The translations under genes were made by a program, and so were the position numbers. From Colius striatus (taxonomy: Eukaryota > Chordata > Aves > Coliiformes > Coliidae), in the NCBI RefSeq assembly GCF_028858725.1, contig NC_084790.1, forward strand, positions 5,834,001 through 5,898,000: a stretch of 64,000 nucleotides of DNA, written 5' to 3'. The notes beneath the pieces are model-generated. The model was given only the letters and a program-made list of their open reading frames with translations. It did not search any database and was not told the DNA's origin. Below, piece by piece: positions 26,568-38,581 of this stretch (positions are counted from its first letter, which is position 1; every line of letters begins with the position of its first letter).

Positions 26568-29500
26568 TGTTTCCCACAGGAAGGTTTTCTGGCGTGACAG
26601 ATGGACCCTGCGAGTGAATTTGCAGGTCGTGTTGCCTCAGTTTCAAATGGTTTCACAATCCAGCTTCTGTGGGCTGGGGAAAGCCTCATTTCCCACTGCA
26701 GGGGCTGCGTGGAGTACACAAGTTTGCTAATGTTAGCATTCAGAACTTTCCCTCTGCCAAAAGCCAGGTTTTCCTTGCTAAGCTGGGATTGCATGAGGAT
26801 GCCCACAGACGGGGCTGGAAGGACCAGAGGGCTCAGGACACCGGCAGCTCCTTTGCAGGACGCAGTGACATGCTTTTGCAGAAAATACATCTTTCAAGAA
26901 AAATCTTTTGAGGTGAAGGCCTGGGGCTGACTGTGGCTCTGAGAGGGTGCCCTTGCTCGTTCCAGGTGTCAAAGTGGGGCCAAATCCAGCTGAGGAAGCA
27001 CAGGAGTCTCTTGTCCCACATGAATGCCCAGGCTGCTCGTTTTTGTGCAGTGGACACTCACACCTCTGCAATATTTTGATGAGAATTTCCACTTGGGGTC
27101 AAACTGAGCAGATATGTTTCTGACAAAAATTGGTATTTCCAATGAATTGACATTTTCCTGCTTAAAAAAACAACCCAAACCACATAATTCCTAAACCCTC
27201 ACTCAGTCACCATCACTGCTCAGCTCAGGGCGAGGTGGCAGCTGGACTCAAACCCACAGGCACCTTTTGGGCTACGGGCTGGGTGAAATGGGACCCCTGG
27301 GAAGCCCAACCACAACCAGGTGGAATTTTCTCCGTGGGGGAGGTTGAAAGGGAGCGGGTTTGGGGCCGCCCAGCCTCTGGAGCAGGAGGAGGTGAGACCC
27401 AGCTGCCAAGTAAGCCGGCGATGCCGCCCCGGCTTTGTGCCCAGCGGGGTAGGGTTACCGGGCTGGGGCTGGGAAAGCTCCTCGCAGGTCACAGGTGGAT
27501 TAAGGAATTCCAGTCCCCATTCAGTGCTCAATGAACCACAACTAATTTGGGAGCTGTGAAGAGCAGGGGCAGGCGGGAGGGGAGGTGTTGAATGGGAAAG
27601 GCACCTGGGAGGGCGGGAGGGCGAGTGAGCTGGGCTGCTGGAATCCAGAGGGCGGTGAGGAAATGGGGTGATTTGCCATCAGTCCTGCCCACAACCTGAT
27701 AGGTTTTTGGGGTTTTTGAATAGGGAGAGCCTTGGGTGAAGGTAATAGAGTGTCAGGGGAGGTTTGTGTGTCACCTTTGCAATAGGGATGCTTCCAGGGA
27801 GAGGAAAAATAATCACTGGAGAGTGATAAGAGCCAGGCTATATCCCAGGTATGGCTGTAGGGGAGCACAGAGACAACGAGGAGCTGTGTGGTGCTGGGAG
27901 TGTGGTGGGTGCAGGCAGGTCTCAGAGGATGACACACACCTCTCAGTGAAGGTACAGACCTGGTAACACCAACAGGGCTGAGAGACGGAGAGGGAGTAGG
28001 CAGAATGTAGGAGACGGTGAAACCCTGAGCCCGTGGCAGGAGACAGCAACTCCCTCTCTTTGCCTATTGAAATGCCCATCCCTTCCAACAGCTCTGCTGA
28101 GCTGCATAGCTCCTGCCAGGCACCCTGCCAGGACACAGGCTGGGTTTTCTTCTTGTCCAAGGTTGGTGGTCCCTTGCTCCAGCCAAGTCCAAAGGGGTTT
28201 GGACTCAAGGATCACCCTGCACCTGAGCCAGGCACCCAGCCCATCAGTTTGAGCTGTCTGGGGAGCCAGCAATGAGATGGACACCTGCTCTCAGTCAGAA
28301 AAAGGCTGCAGGGGACAGGACAGGATGGGACAGTCCTCCCACATTGCAGCCTGGCCTTGGGAGGGAGAGCTCAGTGCCAGAGACCCTGACGATGCCACAT
28401 CCCCCAGGGCAGGTCCCCCAAGCCCTCCTGGCCGTGCCTGGGGAGACTTTTCCACCCAAGGCACCGATCCCGTACATCCTGCTCCCCAGGAGACTCCTGG
28501 GCGCCTCTTAATATGATTTTAATTATACATTTACCCTCACCATTTTTTCCCTCCCTCCTGAGTTCAGCTTCCCCAGAGATGTAAATACCCGGCGCGTGCT
28601 GCGGGGACTGGCGGCCCCGCTAATGACCCCCTGTGAGTGCTGGGGAGGAGGACGGTGGCGTGGGGACGTGGGGTGACACCACCCCCGCTGGCTCACAGCT
28701 GGGCAGGGTGTCCCTGGGCGTCCCTGGGCCCCGGGTGGGTGGCTCTGCCTCAGGCTCTGCAGGAGAGGACAGTGGCTCTGGGAGTCAGGGAGGTGGCTGC
28801 CGCCAGCCAGAAGAAGAGGGCTCAGGTCCTGCAAGCTCACCTGGATGATGCTGCCAGGTGGCTGTTAGCCCCAGGCACTAGCCAGCCATCAGGTGAAGGC
28901 AGCCACCAGACATGTCTGCCCAAGGAGGGGATCCAAGCTCCCAACATCACCCCGCCGGCTCTGCCAGCGTCCCTGCCCTGGCACCCCTGCCAGAGCCATC
29001 CCTCTGCCCCACACAGGGTCAGATGCCCACAGCGCTGCAGGGCCACTGTTCCAGGCTGCCTGGCTTCCCCTCAAGGGCCCCAGCAGGGTCGTGGGCAGGG
29101 ACTGAACCCTCCTGTGCAGAGGGGAGGATCTGGGCTGAGGTGGCTTGAAAGCAGAAGGTTGGCTTCTGCCCTTTGCTGCTCCCAGGCTGACCCTGATTCC
29201 TTTATTCAGGCAAAAACTCACACTGAGAATTTTGCTTAAGCCAAGCCTGGGAATTGGGCCCCAGAGGCTTAAATAATTCTTTCTACATGGTACATGCAGA
29301 GAACAAAAAAAAAAACCCAAACCCAAGCAAAAAAAACCCCAAGCAAACCAGAAACAGCAATACAAGAGGAACAATTTCCTTTACCACTAATTTTCTTGCT
29401 GTTAATTAGCAAGAACATGGGGTCAGTGATGATAACGCTCCTAACGTGTCTCCAAAGCCACACGTCCTGCTGGGCACTGCAGCAATGGCACAGCACTGAG

Positions 29501-30554
29501 CCTCTGCACCGGGGGGCCAGGGCAGAGCTGGGAACCCCCCCCAGCTGCCCAGAGATGTGTGCAGTAGCTGTCCTGCTGGTACCTCTTCCGTGGGTAAACC
29601 CAGGACTCTGAGATGCTTTCCAAGCCTTGACCTGAGTCTGTTCCCTCTCAAAGTCATTGCTGGCTGCAAAGGAGAGAAGAGCAAAGCCAGGGGCTGCTAA
29701 CAGGCGGTTTTCATCAGCACTAAAATATAGAGCTGGGGTATGGAGAGTGTGGTGTGTCCAACCCAGGGAGCTTCCCCCCACCTCCCCTAATGCTGTGCCC
29801 AGACCGAGGGACGAGCTGGGCATCCTCAGTCTCCTGAGGACACACTCAGCCCCTGTCCTCAGCACCTTCCAGCAGCAGACCCCCAGGAGTGAGTCACTGG
29901 GATGGGCTGGAAAATACCCATTTCTCCAGAGATGTTGAAGCTTTCCTCATTTATTGCTCTTTTCCCCCTTAAAAATTCCTGATTTTTTTTTTCAGAGCCT
30001 TAACCATCAAAAAGTAAAGAGCATTTTGGGACACTGCTTCTCATTAAAGCATCGAGGGACCATGTGCGTGCGTTCAGGGGTTGGGTGGAAGGCTTGGGAT
30101 TCCCCCAAACATGGCAAATGTCAGCAGAATGATGAGTTTTCTCTCCAAGTGTTTGTTGAAAAGTTTCTGCTTCTTCAATAAAACATCACCGTGACTTTAT
30201 CCTCTCCTTCTGTTCACCTGCTTGTGGCGGCCTGCTGCCACGGGACTCGAGGTGGATCCTTGTTGGTGGCACTTGATTCACTGCAAGTGTCCCCTGTGGC
30301 CACAATATGCAGCTCGGGCTCAGTCTGACATGTGCCTTTGCCAAAAGCATTTTCTGATGAATATAAGGAGAAGGAGAGGATGGCTAAACTGATCATCTCT
30401 TTTCGGCAGAGTAGGTGCAGGGGAGGGCTGGGCTGCCCCCACTGCCAAGGAGCTTTCTGCCAATTTGAGTGAGCGCTGCAGACTTCCCATCACTCAGTCC
30501 CCACAACCTGGGCAACAAAGCAACTTTCTGTCATCAGCCATGCAAAGTGCTCAC

Positions 30555-31060
30555 AAGTGGGGCTGAATTTGGGGCCCCCCAGTACAAGAAAGACATTGAA
30601 GGGCTGGAGTGTGACCAGAGAAGGGCAATAAAGCTGGGCAAGGGTCCGGAGCACAAGTCTGATGAGGAGCAGCTGAGGGAGCTGGAGGTGTTAATCTTGG
30701 AGAAGAGGAGGCTAAGGGGGGACATGAGCACTCTCTACCTGAGAGGAAGTTGTAGTTAGATGGGGGCCAGTCCTTTTTCTGCAGTAATGAATGACAGGAC
30801 GAGAGGAAATGGGCTCAAGTTGCCCCAGGGGAGGTTTAGATTGGAGCTGAGGCAGAACTGTTTCCCTGAGAGGGGTGTCAGCCCCTGTGCCAGGCTGCCC
30901 AGGGAGGTGGGGGAGTCCTCAGCCCTGGAGCTATTGCAAAGTCATGGAGCTGAGGTGCTGAGGGCCAGGGGTTGGTGGTGGGCTGGGCAGTGTTAGGGCA
31001 GGGATCAGACTTGATGATCTTAAGTATTTTCCAACCAAAATTATTTTATGAGTCTATGAA
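30555..31060 (+). mobile_element. CR1 LINE 3'-end fragment
   Basis: About 500 bp with the CR1 3' region: the KKDIEGLE-type segment, GAGAAGAGGAGGCT, AGGCTGCCCAGGGAGGTGGG and a terminal TTTTATGAGTCTATGA. 5'-truncated, no intact frame. Confidence 0.88.
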
Positions 31061-33394
31061 AGTGCTGTCAGCTGCAAGAACAAACCCTTGTTGTCAGCTC
31101 CTCAAACACCAGGCAAATTCCTCCCCTGACCTGCAAGCCCCAAGGTGGCCACGGCAGGAGTCAGGCATCACGCATCAGGTGTGGCCGTCGCAGGGATAAT
31201 CATGCCTTCCTCTCCTCACAGCCATCTGCAAACACAGCTTCCAGCGCTTGGGAGAGGCCAGGGGTGGGCTCAAGGGTCCCAGGTTCCTAAATGTGGGATC
31301 CAAATGTTGCCCAGTGGCATCTGGGCATGGAAAAGCTGCCTGGCCAGCCTTCCCCTCCTCCTTCCCCAGCCTGCAATGCTGATGCTCCCATAGCTGGGGC
31401 ATCCTCTTCATCCACTTCCAAAGTGAAGATCTCCCAAGTCTCCCCACTTGCTCTGACCTGAAATCAGACCATTTCAGGCTCTTTCTCCACACCAAAAAAC
31501 AGAGACAAGGATTCCTCTGTGAGTCTTCATTCTGCTGGTGTGGCTGGTGGAGTCCCTGGCCCTAAGACCTGGGCCTTTCCCCAGGTTCTTATAGTGCATC
31601 TGAGTAGGGGCAGGGGTCAGATTGCAGGGGAAATCCTGCTGTTTCTTCCTGCTCCTTTATAAAAACAGAATGAAAAACATCCTATAAATAGCAAGTCACC
31701 CCCCACAACCCTTCTGACCCATCAAAATGTTTTGCTTTGAGAAAACAGAACTATTTTGTTCCACTTACTGAAACAGAAACAGAGTTTTCCTTGTTTAAGA
31801 GAGCAGCTTGAATTCAGAGTGAAAAATCGCAGCTACAAGTGACAGGAGGGGCTCTTCTTCCCAGGAGCTCAGCCCTTCCTCCCTGATGTGCCACTTCACC
31901 TCTCGGGTTTGCCTGCTGTGTAGCCTCAGGACATCTCTGCATCAGCAGGATTGTCCTTCTGCCCAGTGGGTGGCAGACAGTGCTTTGCTGGGGGCAAGGG
32001 GCAGCTGGCAAGGGCAGGGAGGGAGCCCAGGGGAAGTCTCAGCCCACAGCCTTCAACTTTCTGGTTGGGGCATTGAAAAACCAAACAAACCAAAAACAAG
32101 TAACAAAAAAAACACCCCAAGAAAATCTGTGGGTTTTAAATTCCACCCTTGGCCAAGCCTCTTTCCAGAGAAACACTGACAGGTGTTGCAGCCCTTGGGC
32201 TGTTTAATTCCTCCCACCCAACAGGCAGCAAGGTGGGCACCAGACCCTGCTGTGTGCATGTGGTAGGGCTCCAGGTAAGGGCTCTGCCAGCACCTGCAAT
32301 GGAGGAGGATGAGGGGGAGGAAACACCTTTGTGCGCACCCACTGGGCACAGCTGAAAGGCAGAGGAGATTGTACCACTCCCAGGGTACCACATCAGGCAC
32401 CTTTACCATCTCAAACCAGGGCATTAAACCCTCTTCCTCTTGGGCTGGTATCTATGAAAGAGGTAAAGTAGGTTCTGCCCATTTCAATCCTAATCCTAAA
32501 GTTTATAAAGCTGCTGTTGTAGAGATGTGTGCCTGCAAGAGGTTGTTTTAAAGCAAATTAGTCAGGTTCGTTGGGTCAAATTCTCTGCTGAGAGGCTGGC
32601 ACTGGATGGTCCCTCTGTTTCAACGCTGCATCCAGCTACTACTAACAGTCTCGTTACACTGTTAAAGTTTCAAACCCTTAATGGTCTCACCAAGGGGAAA
32701 ACAGCAGCTTCTTGAATTAAGCGCCTGAGATAGGAAACAAAAAGACCATTTGTGCCAAGAAGAGTCTGCTGGAAATCATGTAGAAAACCTGGACCAGGGC
32801 TCAACTGAGCTCATTGTAAAGCTCATCCTTAGGGAAGAAAACAGCCTCCAAACAGCCGTCCAAAAATCCAACCCAAACCCACACTGTCCAGTATTTCAAT
32901 GCACGATACATTCCGGTTATTACAAAAGTAAATACATAAGAACCAGTATATCCCCAATATTTAGCTGCTCAGCTATCTGTCTTGCCAGATGTCAAGAATC
33001 AGTAGATTCAGGTTCTTCTTTTTATCTGCCCCACACGAAAAGAGGCATCTTTGCGCTGCCAGAGGCAGAGAAAGGGCAGAGGGAAGCACATCAGCTTAGA
33101 GAAGACAAGTAGAGCTTCATCCTGGTGCAAGTCCAGGCAATGGGGTTTGGTGTGAATGGGAAGAAAGGAAATGCCACTGGTTTGCAATGCTCCTGTATTA
33201 ATGCCAGAAGAGGACAGAACACCCATGGGTGCTCAGGCCCGTTTCACCCCCACGCACACAGACCATCCCCTTCCAGCTCCGCACTGATGTCACTGCTCTC
33301 CAGCTCCCTGTGTTGAGGGCCGGGGAAAGCCAGGGGAGGGTTCAAAAGCCTCTTTAGCTGGTGCTCTTGTCAAATTAGCAGGGCAAGGCGCTGA

Positions 33395-33610
33395 GGCCAG
33401 GGCTAATGAATGGAATAATTGATTAAATCTGTCGTATTTCTGCCTAGCAGGTTCACACCTTCCCCAAAGGTTTCCAGATGGGGCATAATTATCCCCAAAA
33501 CTGGCTTCACATGCCAGGGCACAAGAGGAGAAACGGTGACATGGGGAATTTAGACAGCAGAAAATTGCTCCCACAATTAATCCCAGGCACTTCATAAACT
33601 CACCAAAGAA
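33395..33610. promoter_or_regulatory. Candidate enhancer, 4.7 kb upstream of DLX4
   Basis: An AT-rich island in GC-rich surroundings with TAATTG-ATTAAA (33416-33426), ATAATTATCC (TAATTA 33486-33491) and CAATTAATCC (33574-33583). Such clustering is typical of conserved developmental enhancers. Conservation could not be tested here. Confidence 0.4.
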
Positions 33611-34829
33611 TAGCAGGGACAGGGTGATGCTGGTGGGAGTTTTCAGCCTCTGCGCATTTGAGTAGCAAAACTGGCGCCAGTTTTGTTTCTCTCCGAGCAA
33701 GATGCCCCTTCTCCTTTGCTCCCTCATTCATGCCTCAGTGGGGGCCAAGGGCTGAAGTGATGTAAATCACGGGCACTCTGTGCCCCTCAGTGAATTGCTG
33801 CTGACTTACATCAGGGTCCTTCTATTCCTTTGATTTCCAGCCGTCAGCCCTGTGAAAATCAAACCCAGACCAAACCTACATCCTGGGAAATACTTTAAGT
33901 TCTAAAATAAAGTATTTGCTTTATTGAGGGTGGATGAAGCTGATGGAGCAGGGCGGGGGTAGGGGGTGGGATATGATGACTTGTCGTAAGAATTTTCAGC
34001 ATCTATATGATTTCATCTCAGCTCCAACCAGTGCCGAAGCTGGGCACAAATCCTGGCCACTGTGGGGGAAGTGCTCTTGGGGAAATGCTGATTTACACCA
34101 CCTTGGATGGCACCAGGCTGACCTGCGCCTGATGCAGAGCCTCTGGGTGCTGGAAAGAGGAAACCCCCACACCCAAGCCAGGGAGCTGGATTGCCTGGCT
34201 GCCTTCCTGAGGGTGAGCCATATTTTAGCATCTTTTTACAGAAAAACCCTTTCAAATCCCTTCTGGAGATGCTGGAGCTCTGCAAAGATAAAGAGGGAAA
34301 AATCACTACTGTGAACTTTATGTTCCCTTGCATCTGTCTGAAACCTCCCTGCTGAAGCTGCATCCCAGACCCTCCTGTGACAGCCACATCACTGTCACCT
34401 CCTGGGTGCCTTTAGGTCACCTCCCCACCAGTAGTTCCCACCTCGCCTCACTCATCTGGGGGTGTCTAAACCAATCCAGAAGATGAATCCTGGTCTCTCT
34501 CTTGTTGGTGCTCCCTGCGGGGCAGGAGAAGGAGGGAGCACAGCCTTTCCCCTGCACTACGACCTTCTTTGGTAGATCTCCAGCCTCGTCCCAAGGGAAG
34601 CTCCCCTACACCCTCTCAGCCTCCCATTTCCTCTGGGATGCCTTCTGCTCCTGTCAACCAGTCTCCAAAAAAGGCTGGGGAGAAGCTGGGCGGGATCCTC
34701 GCTGCGCAGAGGAGCCCGGCTCCCGCTGGCACTCCGCGCTGCCCCGGGATTACTGACGGGCTGGAGATAGCGCGGTTGTTCGTTAGTGTGGCAGCGGTGG
34801 CGTGTGGGAGGGCAGACGCCAGGCTGTCT

Positions 34830-35010
34830 GCTCCCACTTTGTTCGGCTTGTTATTAACTTCTCCTTGGGTTGCCATTAACCCAGAATTCCTGTACTTGGC
34901 TTCAGGCTTTCCCCGCGCCGCTCTATCTCCAGCTCATAATTACAGCTGTTGGGATCTCCCTTTATCTTGGAGGATCTTGTAGGTTTGTTACCTGGCACAC
35001 ATGTTCTCCT
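34830..35010. promoter_or_regulatory. Candidate enhancer, 3.3 kb upstream of DLX4
   Basis: Contains TTATTAAC, CATTAACC, ATAATTACAGCTG (TAATTA 34937-34942, overlapping an E-box CAGCTG) and CTTTATCTTGG, next to a CpG-rich block at 35080-35260. The role is inferred from motif density only. Confidence 0.35.
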
Positions 35011-38000
35011 GCACCCCCCGCCCCCCTTCCCTTCCCTGCACCTTTTTAATCCTTCCTGCTTTCATCAGCCTCGGCAGCCGGTGCTGGCAGGTAAAAGCGC
35101 GAAGCCGCATCCCGCACGCTGCGGGGGCAGCGGCGGGCGCGGGGCGGGCGGGCGGCAGCCGCGCTCCCGCGTGTCCCGGCGGCAGCGCCCGGCGCTCCCC
35201 GCACCGCCAGCGCGGGGCTCGGCATGTGTCGGCACCTTCCAGCCCCGAGACCGAGACTCTGAATTGGCTCCCAGCACGGCCTTGATTTATTTTTTTAATT
35301 TAATACGAGCTGACTCGATGTGTTGATCTTGGCGGCGCGTTACCCCCCTCAAACCCCAAACCCTGCTAAAACAGCGCGCTCTGTCCCCTGTCAGCCCTGG
35401 CCGACGCAAACAGGAGGGCTGGGACTTGACCCTCGGAGTGTGCCCTGGGCTCGTCCCCAGGCAGGTGCCTGGATGGCACCGGCTCCTGCCCTGGAGCTGC
35501 CGAAGCCGCCGGGAACGGCCCCCCGGAGGAGTGGTGGCTGGGAGCGGCGAGTTTTTGACAGCCTGAGGGTTTGCTGCCAGTGTCTTATCCCGTCTCCCAG
35601 GGGAACGTGGAGCGGGCAGTGCTGTCCCTGCACCCGCCCCGGTGTGCTCGGAGATAGGGCGTCCCCTTGGCACGGGATGGGAACGCTGAGACCTTCAGAC
35701 CCAAAATTCCGCCTGTGCCAGGCTGGAATGGAGTCGAGGAGGCGGGATGGGCTGCCCCTTGTCTGATGTCACTGCCGTCTCGTTGCTCGTCCTGGGCTGC
35801 CCCACGCTGCGAACCCTCTTGTCGGACACCAAGATCTCTCCAGCCCCAAGGCGTGGAGGGTGGGATCCCTCCTTGACATCACCAATGAAACAGAGCTGCG
35901 GTTCCTTGCCCCGGAGGGGATTTGACCCTGAGGGTCCTCTTCCTCCTGTCAGAAGTTACATACTGTCCCAACACATCCACGGGGACACCATCCTTCCACC
36001 AGCACTCGGCACGGAGACTCCACCTCCTCTGATACGTGGTGGACATCTCGATTTCAGGTATTTATTATGTCCACCACCTAGCAGAGGGATGGGAAGGAAG
36101 TCCAGGTCCCCTCAGCACTTGAATCTCCTGAGTCCAGCCCTGGGAGCCTCCTGGCTGCCACGGGCAGCCTCTACTGTAGAGGCAGCCGCAACTCCCACTC
36201 CCAGCATCTCCCTTCCCCTCTCAGCACCGGGCCAAGGAGCACCAGAGGGAGCAAAGCCTCCAGTAGCTCACCCCAGCAAGCCAGCAGCACCCGTCCCCAA
36301 AGCTGCTGAGAGCTGAGTCACCCCAGCAGGGAAAGTGAGGAGCAGAGAGAAACACAGATCAGTGGAGGTTTACTTTGATACTAATGGCAGCTACGCTTCA
36401 ACCTCGATGCCAGCCAAGCTGGGCTCCCTGGGGATGCCGTGGCCAGCCCAAGCAGGGCTCGAGAACATCTGCATTTCTACTTGTGCCTCTTTTTATTTGC
36501 TGCTTCATCCTCAATTTTGAGCGGATGAGGCTGAGGGATTTTCCATGTTGGCCTCTGGAGTTTGGTATCCTGGACAGAAGTGGCAAGACAGCTTCTCCCT
36601 GAGCCCAGATTCAGGGCTGCCAGAGGATTTTGAGCCCATGTTGCCCCAGTCCCGGGGACACTGGTGCTTTGCCCAGCTCCATACTGGGATGGAGGGTCAT
36701 AGGCACTAGCACTGAGGTGCTGGTCTGTGGGTCTAGCTGCACTGGAAATAATCCTTACAGTGCTGTGAGAGAATGTTTAGAGAGGCTGTGAAGGAGAGAG
36801 AGGGCAGAAGCCACCAGCAACAGGGGGTGAGAGGTGGGTCAGAGGAAGGGTTGTTGGATTGGGAGTTTGGGGCAGGTCCCAGTGTGTCCTGGGGTTAGCC
36901 AGGAGCTCAGTTATTTATATCGCAGCTCCTGGCCCCTGCACGGAGTGACTCAGGCCCAGCATGAGCGCCAGATGGAAACATGTTTTGAAGATGGTCTAAT
37001 GTGAGGGTGGGGACACAGACCCTCCCTGCCAGCAGCCTTGGCCACCTCTTATCCCGCTCCCTCGGGGCTGTTCCTCCTGGGCAAACCCCACTCGGGGTGG
37101 CAGCTGAGACTTTGTAGCCGATGCTCAGCATGGGCCACCCGGCCCCCTTCCCCTCTGTGTTACTCCAGGTGTCCCCAAACCCAACACCACAGTGCAGCGG
37201 GAGCTCATAGGGGTGCAAATCCTCCCCATCAGCGCTGCCTGGGGCTCTGTCTGGCTGTCCACAAAGGTGGTGGCAGTGTCCCCCAGCCCTGGCAGGGGAG
37301 TTTGCCCTCGTTTTTGCTCTGGCTGGCAGCCAGGGTGGAGGCTGTGGGGCTGCTGCGAGCCCCACGCACCCCACCGGGGTCAGGGCTCCCCGGGGTAGTG
37401 GGAGGGAGCGGTCGGGCAGGTCGGCGCCTGCGCCGGGAGCGGGGCCCCGCGGGGACGGGAGCTGGCGGGGACGGGAGCTGCCGGCGCCGGGGAAGGGGCC
37501 TCTCGCTTGCCAGGGCAGGCGCCGACGGTGGCCCCGGGGCTCCCACCCCCCCCGCCACTCCCAGGGTGTCCCCCCCAGCACCCGTGAGCACGAGGAGCGG
37601 TGATGCAAAGGGCCTCGACGCCCCGCGTGTCCGTCCCTCTCATGTCCTTCCCTCCCGTGTCCGACCCTCCCGTGTTCTCCTCCCGTCTCTTCTGCCTCCC
37701 CCGTCCCCGCAGGAGTGATCTGAGCGCGAACGGCCTCAGCTTCTCCCGACCCTCCGGGCTGCCCTGTGCCCATCCCTCAGGGGACGCCCCCTCCCTGGGC
37801 CACGTGCGGGGGGAGTCACCGTCCACTCCTACGCTCCGATGTTTCGGTGACCCTGAGAAAGGGTGTTCCCCCCAGCACCAGATTACCCCTTACCCAGCGG
37901 GGGCAGGAGCACGGGGGTCAATCCCTCCCCCTCGGGGGAGACTCATCCAGGACATGAGGAGTCTGGGGTCCCCCCCGGGGCTCCTCCCCGAGGGCGCGTT

Positions 38001-38099
38001 GCTCCGAGACGAGGCACAGACGTGATGGGGAACCTCGGGGGGAGGTGGAGGGACACACAGGGGTCTGCCCCCCTGGGGGCTGGGGGGGCAACCGCGAAG

Positions 38100-38289
38100 G
38101 GTGGGGGGGGGGGGGGGTGCCCCGGGGCGTGACGTCACGGCGGGCGGGGCGGGGCGGGGCGGGCAGGGGATCCCCCGGGCGCGGGGCCGCGGCGCGGCAG
38201 CGCGGAGCCCGTCGGGGGGCGGCGGGGCTCAGCGCGGCACTGCGGGCTCCGGGGGCCGCCCGCCCCGGCCCGGCCTGGCCCGGCCCACC
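38100..38289 (+). promoter_or_regulatory. DLX4: DLX4 promoter and 5' UTR (CpG island, CRE, GC boxes)
   Basis: A run of 14 or more G (about 38104-38117) is followed by a perfect CRE palindrome TGACGTCA (38130-38137). Four head-to-tail GC boxes (GGGCGGGGC) follow at 38141-38163. No TATA box is seen. The surroundings from about 37400 to 38600 are CpG-dense. The transcription start is inferred to lie between 38165 and 38240; its exact position is unknown. Confidence 0.65.
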
Positions 38290-38581
38290 ATGACCATGAG
38301 CTCCGTGGCCGAGAGCCTGCTGGGGCCTGACCCCTCCAAAGCCTCTTTCCTGGAGCTCGGCCACCCCTCGCCGCCGCACTACCCGCTGCACGGCCTCCAC
38401 CCCGCCGGCCACCCCCAGCACGACCCGTCGCCCTTTGCCTCCTACAGCCGGCCCGGGCCCTACGCCTACCCCGGCGGTGTCCCCCCGCCTGCCCACGGCA
38501 GTCCCTACCTGCCCTACCCGCCCCCCGGCGCCCAGCACCCTCCGGCCGGGCCGGCCCACGGCGCCAGGCTGCAGGACGCAG
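38290..38581 (+). CDS. DLX4: DLX4 coding exon 1
   Basis: Encodes residues 1-97 plus one nucleotide of codon 98. It is a Pro/His/Tyr/Gly-rich activation-type N-terminus without known enzymatic motifs. The donor is GCAG|GTAAGG at 38581/38582. The frame stays open 5' of the ATG back to 38101, so the start rests on Kozak context and homology, not on an upstream stop. Confidence 0.93.

Larger units (their letters stand above)
21080..38099. other. Gene-free flank upstream of DLX4, proximal part
   Basis: Mostly single-copy DNA with rising GC content toward DLX4. It contains CR1 fragments (24683-24872, 30555-31060), a 32-bp minisatellite (26428-26567), A-rich tracts near 29305 and 32085, and CpG-dense stretches at 35080-35260 and 37380-37700. 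Candidate regulatory islands lie at 28500-28640, 29390-29415, 33395-33610 and 34830-35010. No coding exon could be supported. Confidence 0.6.
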
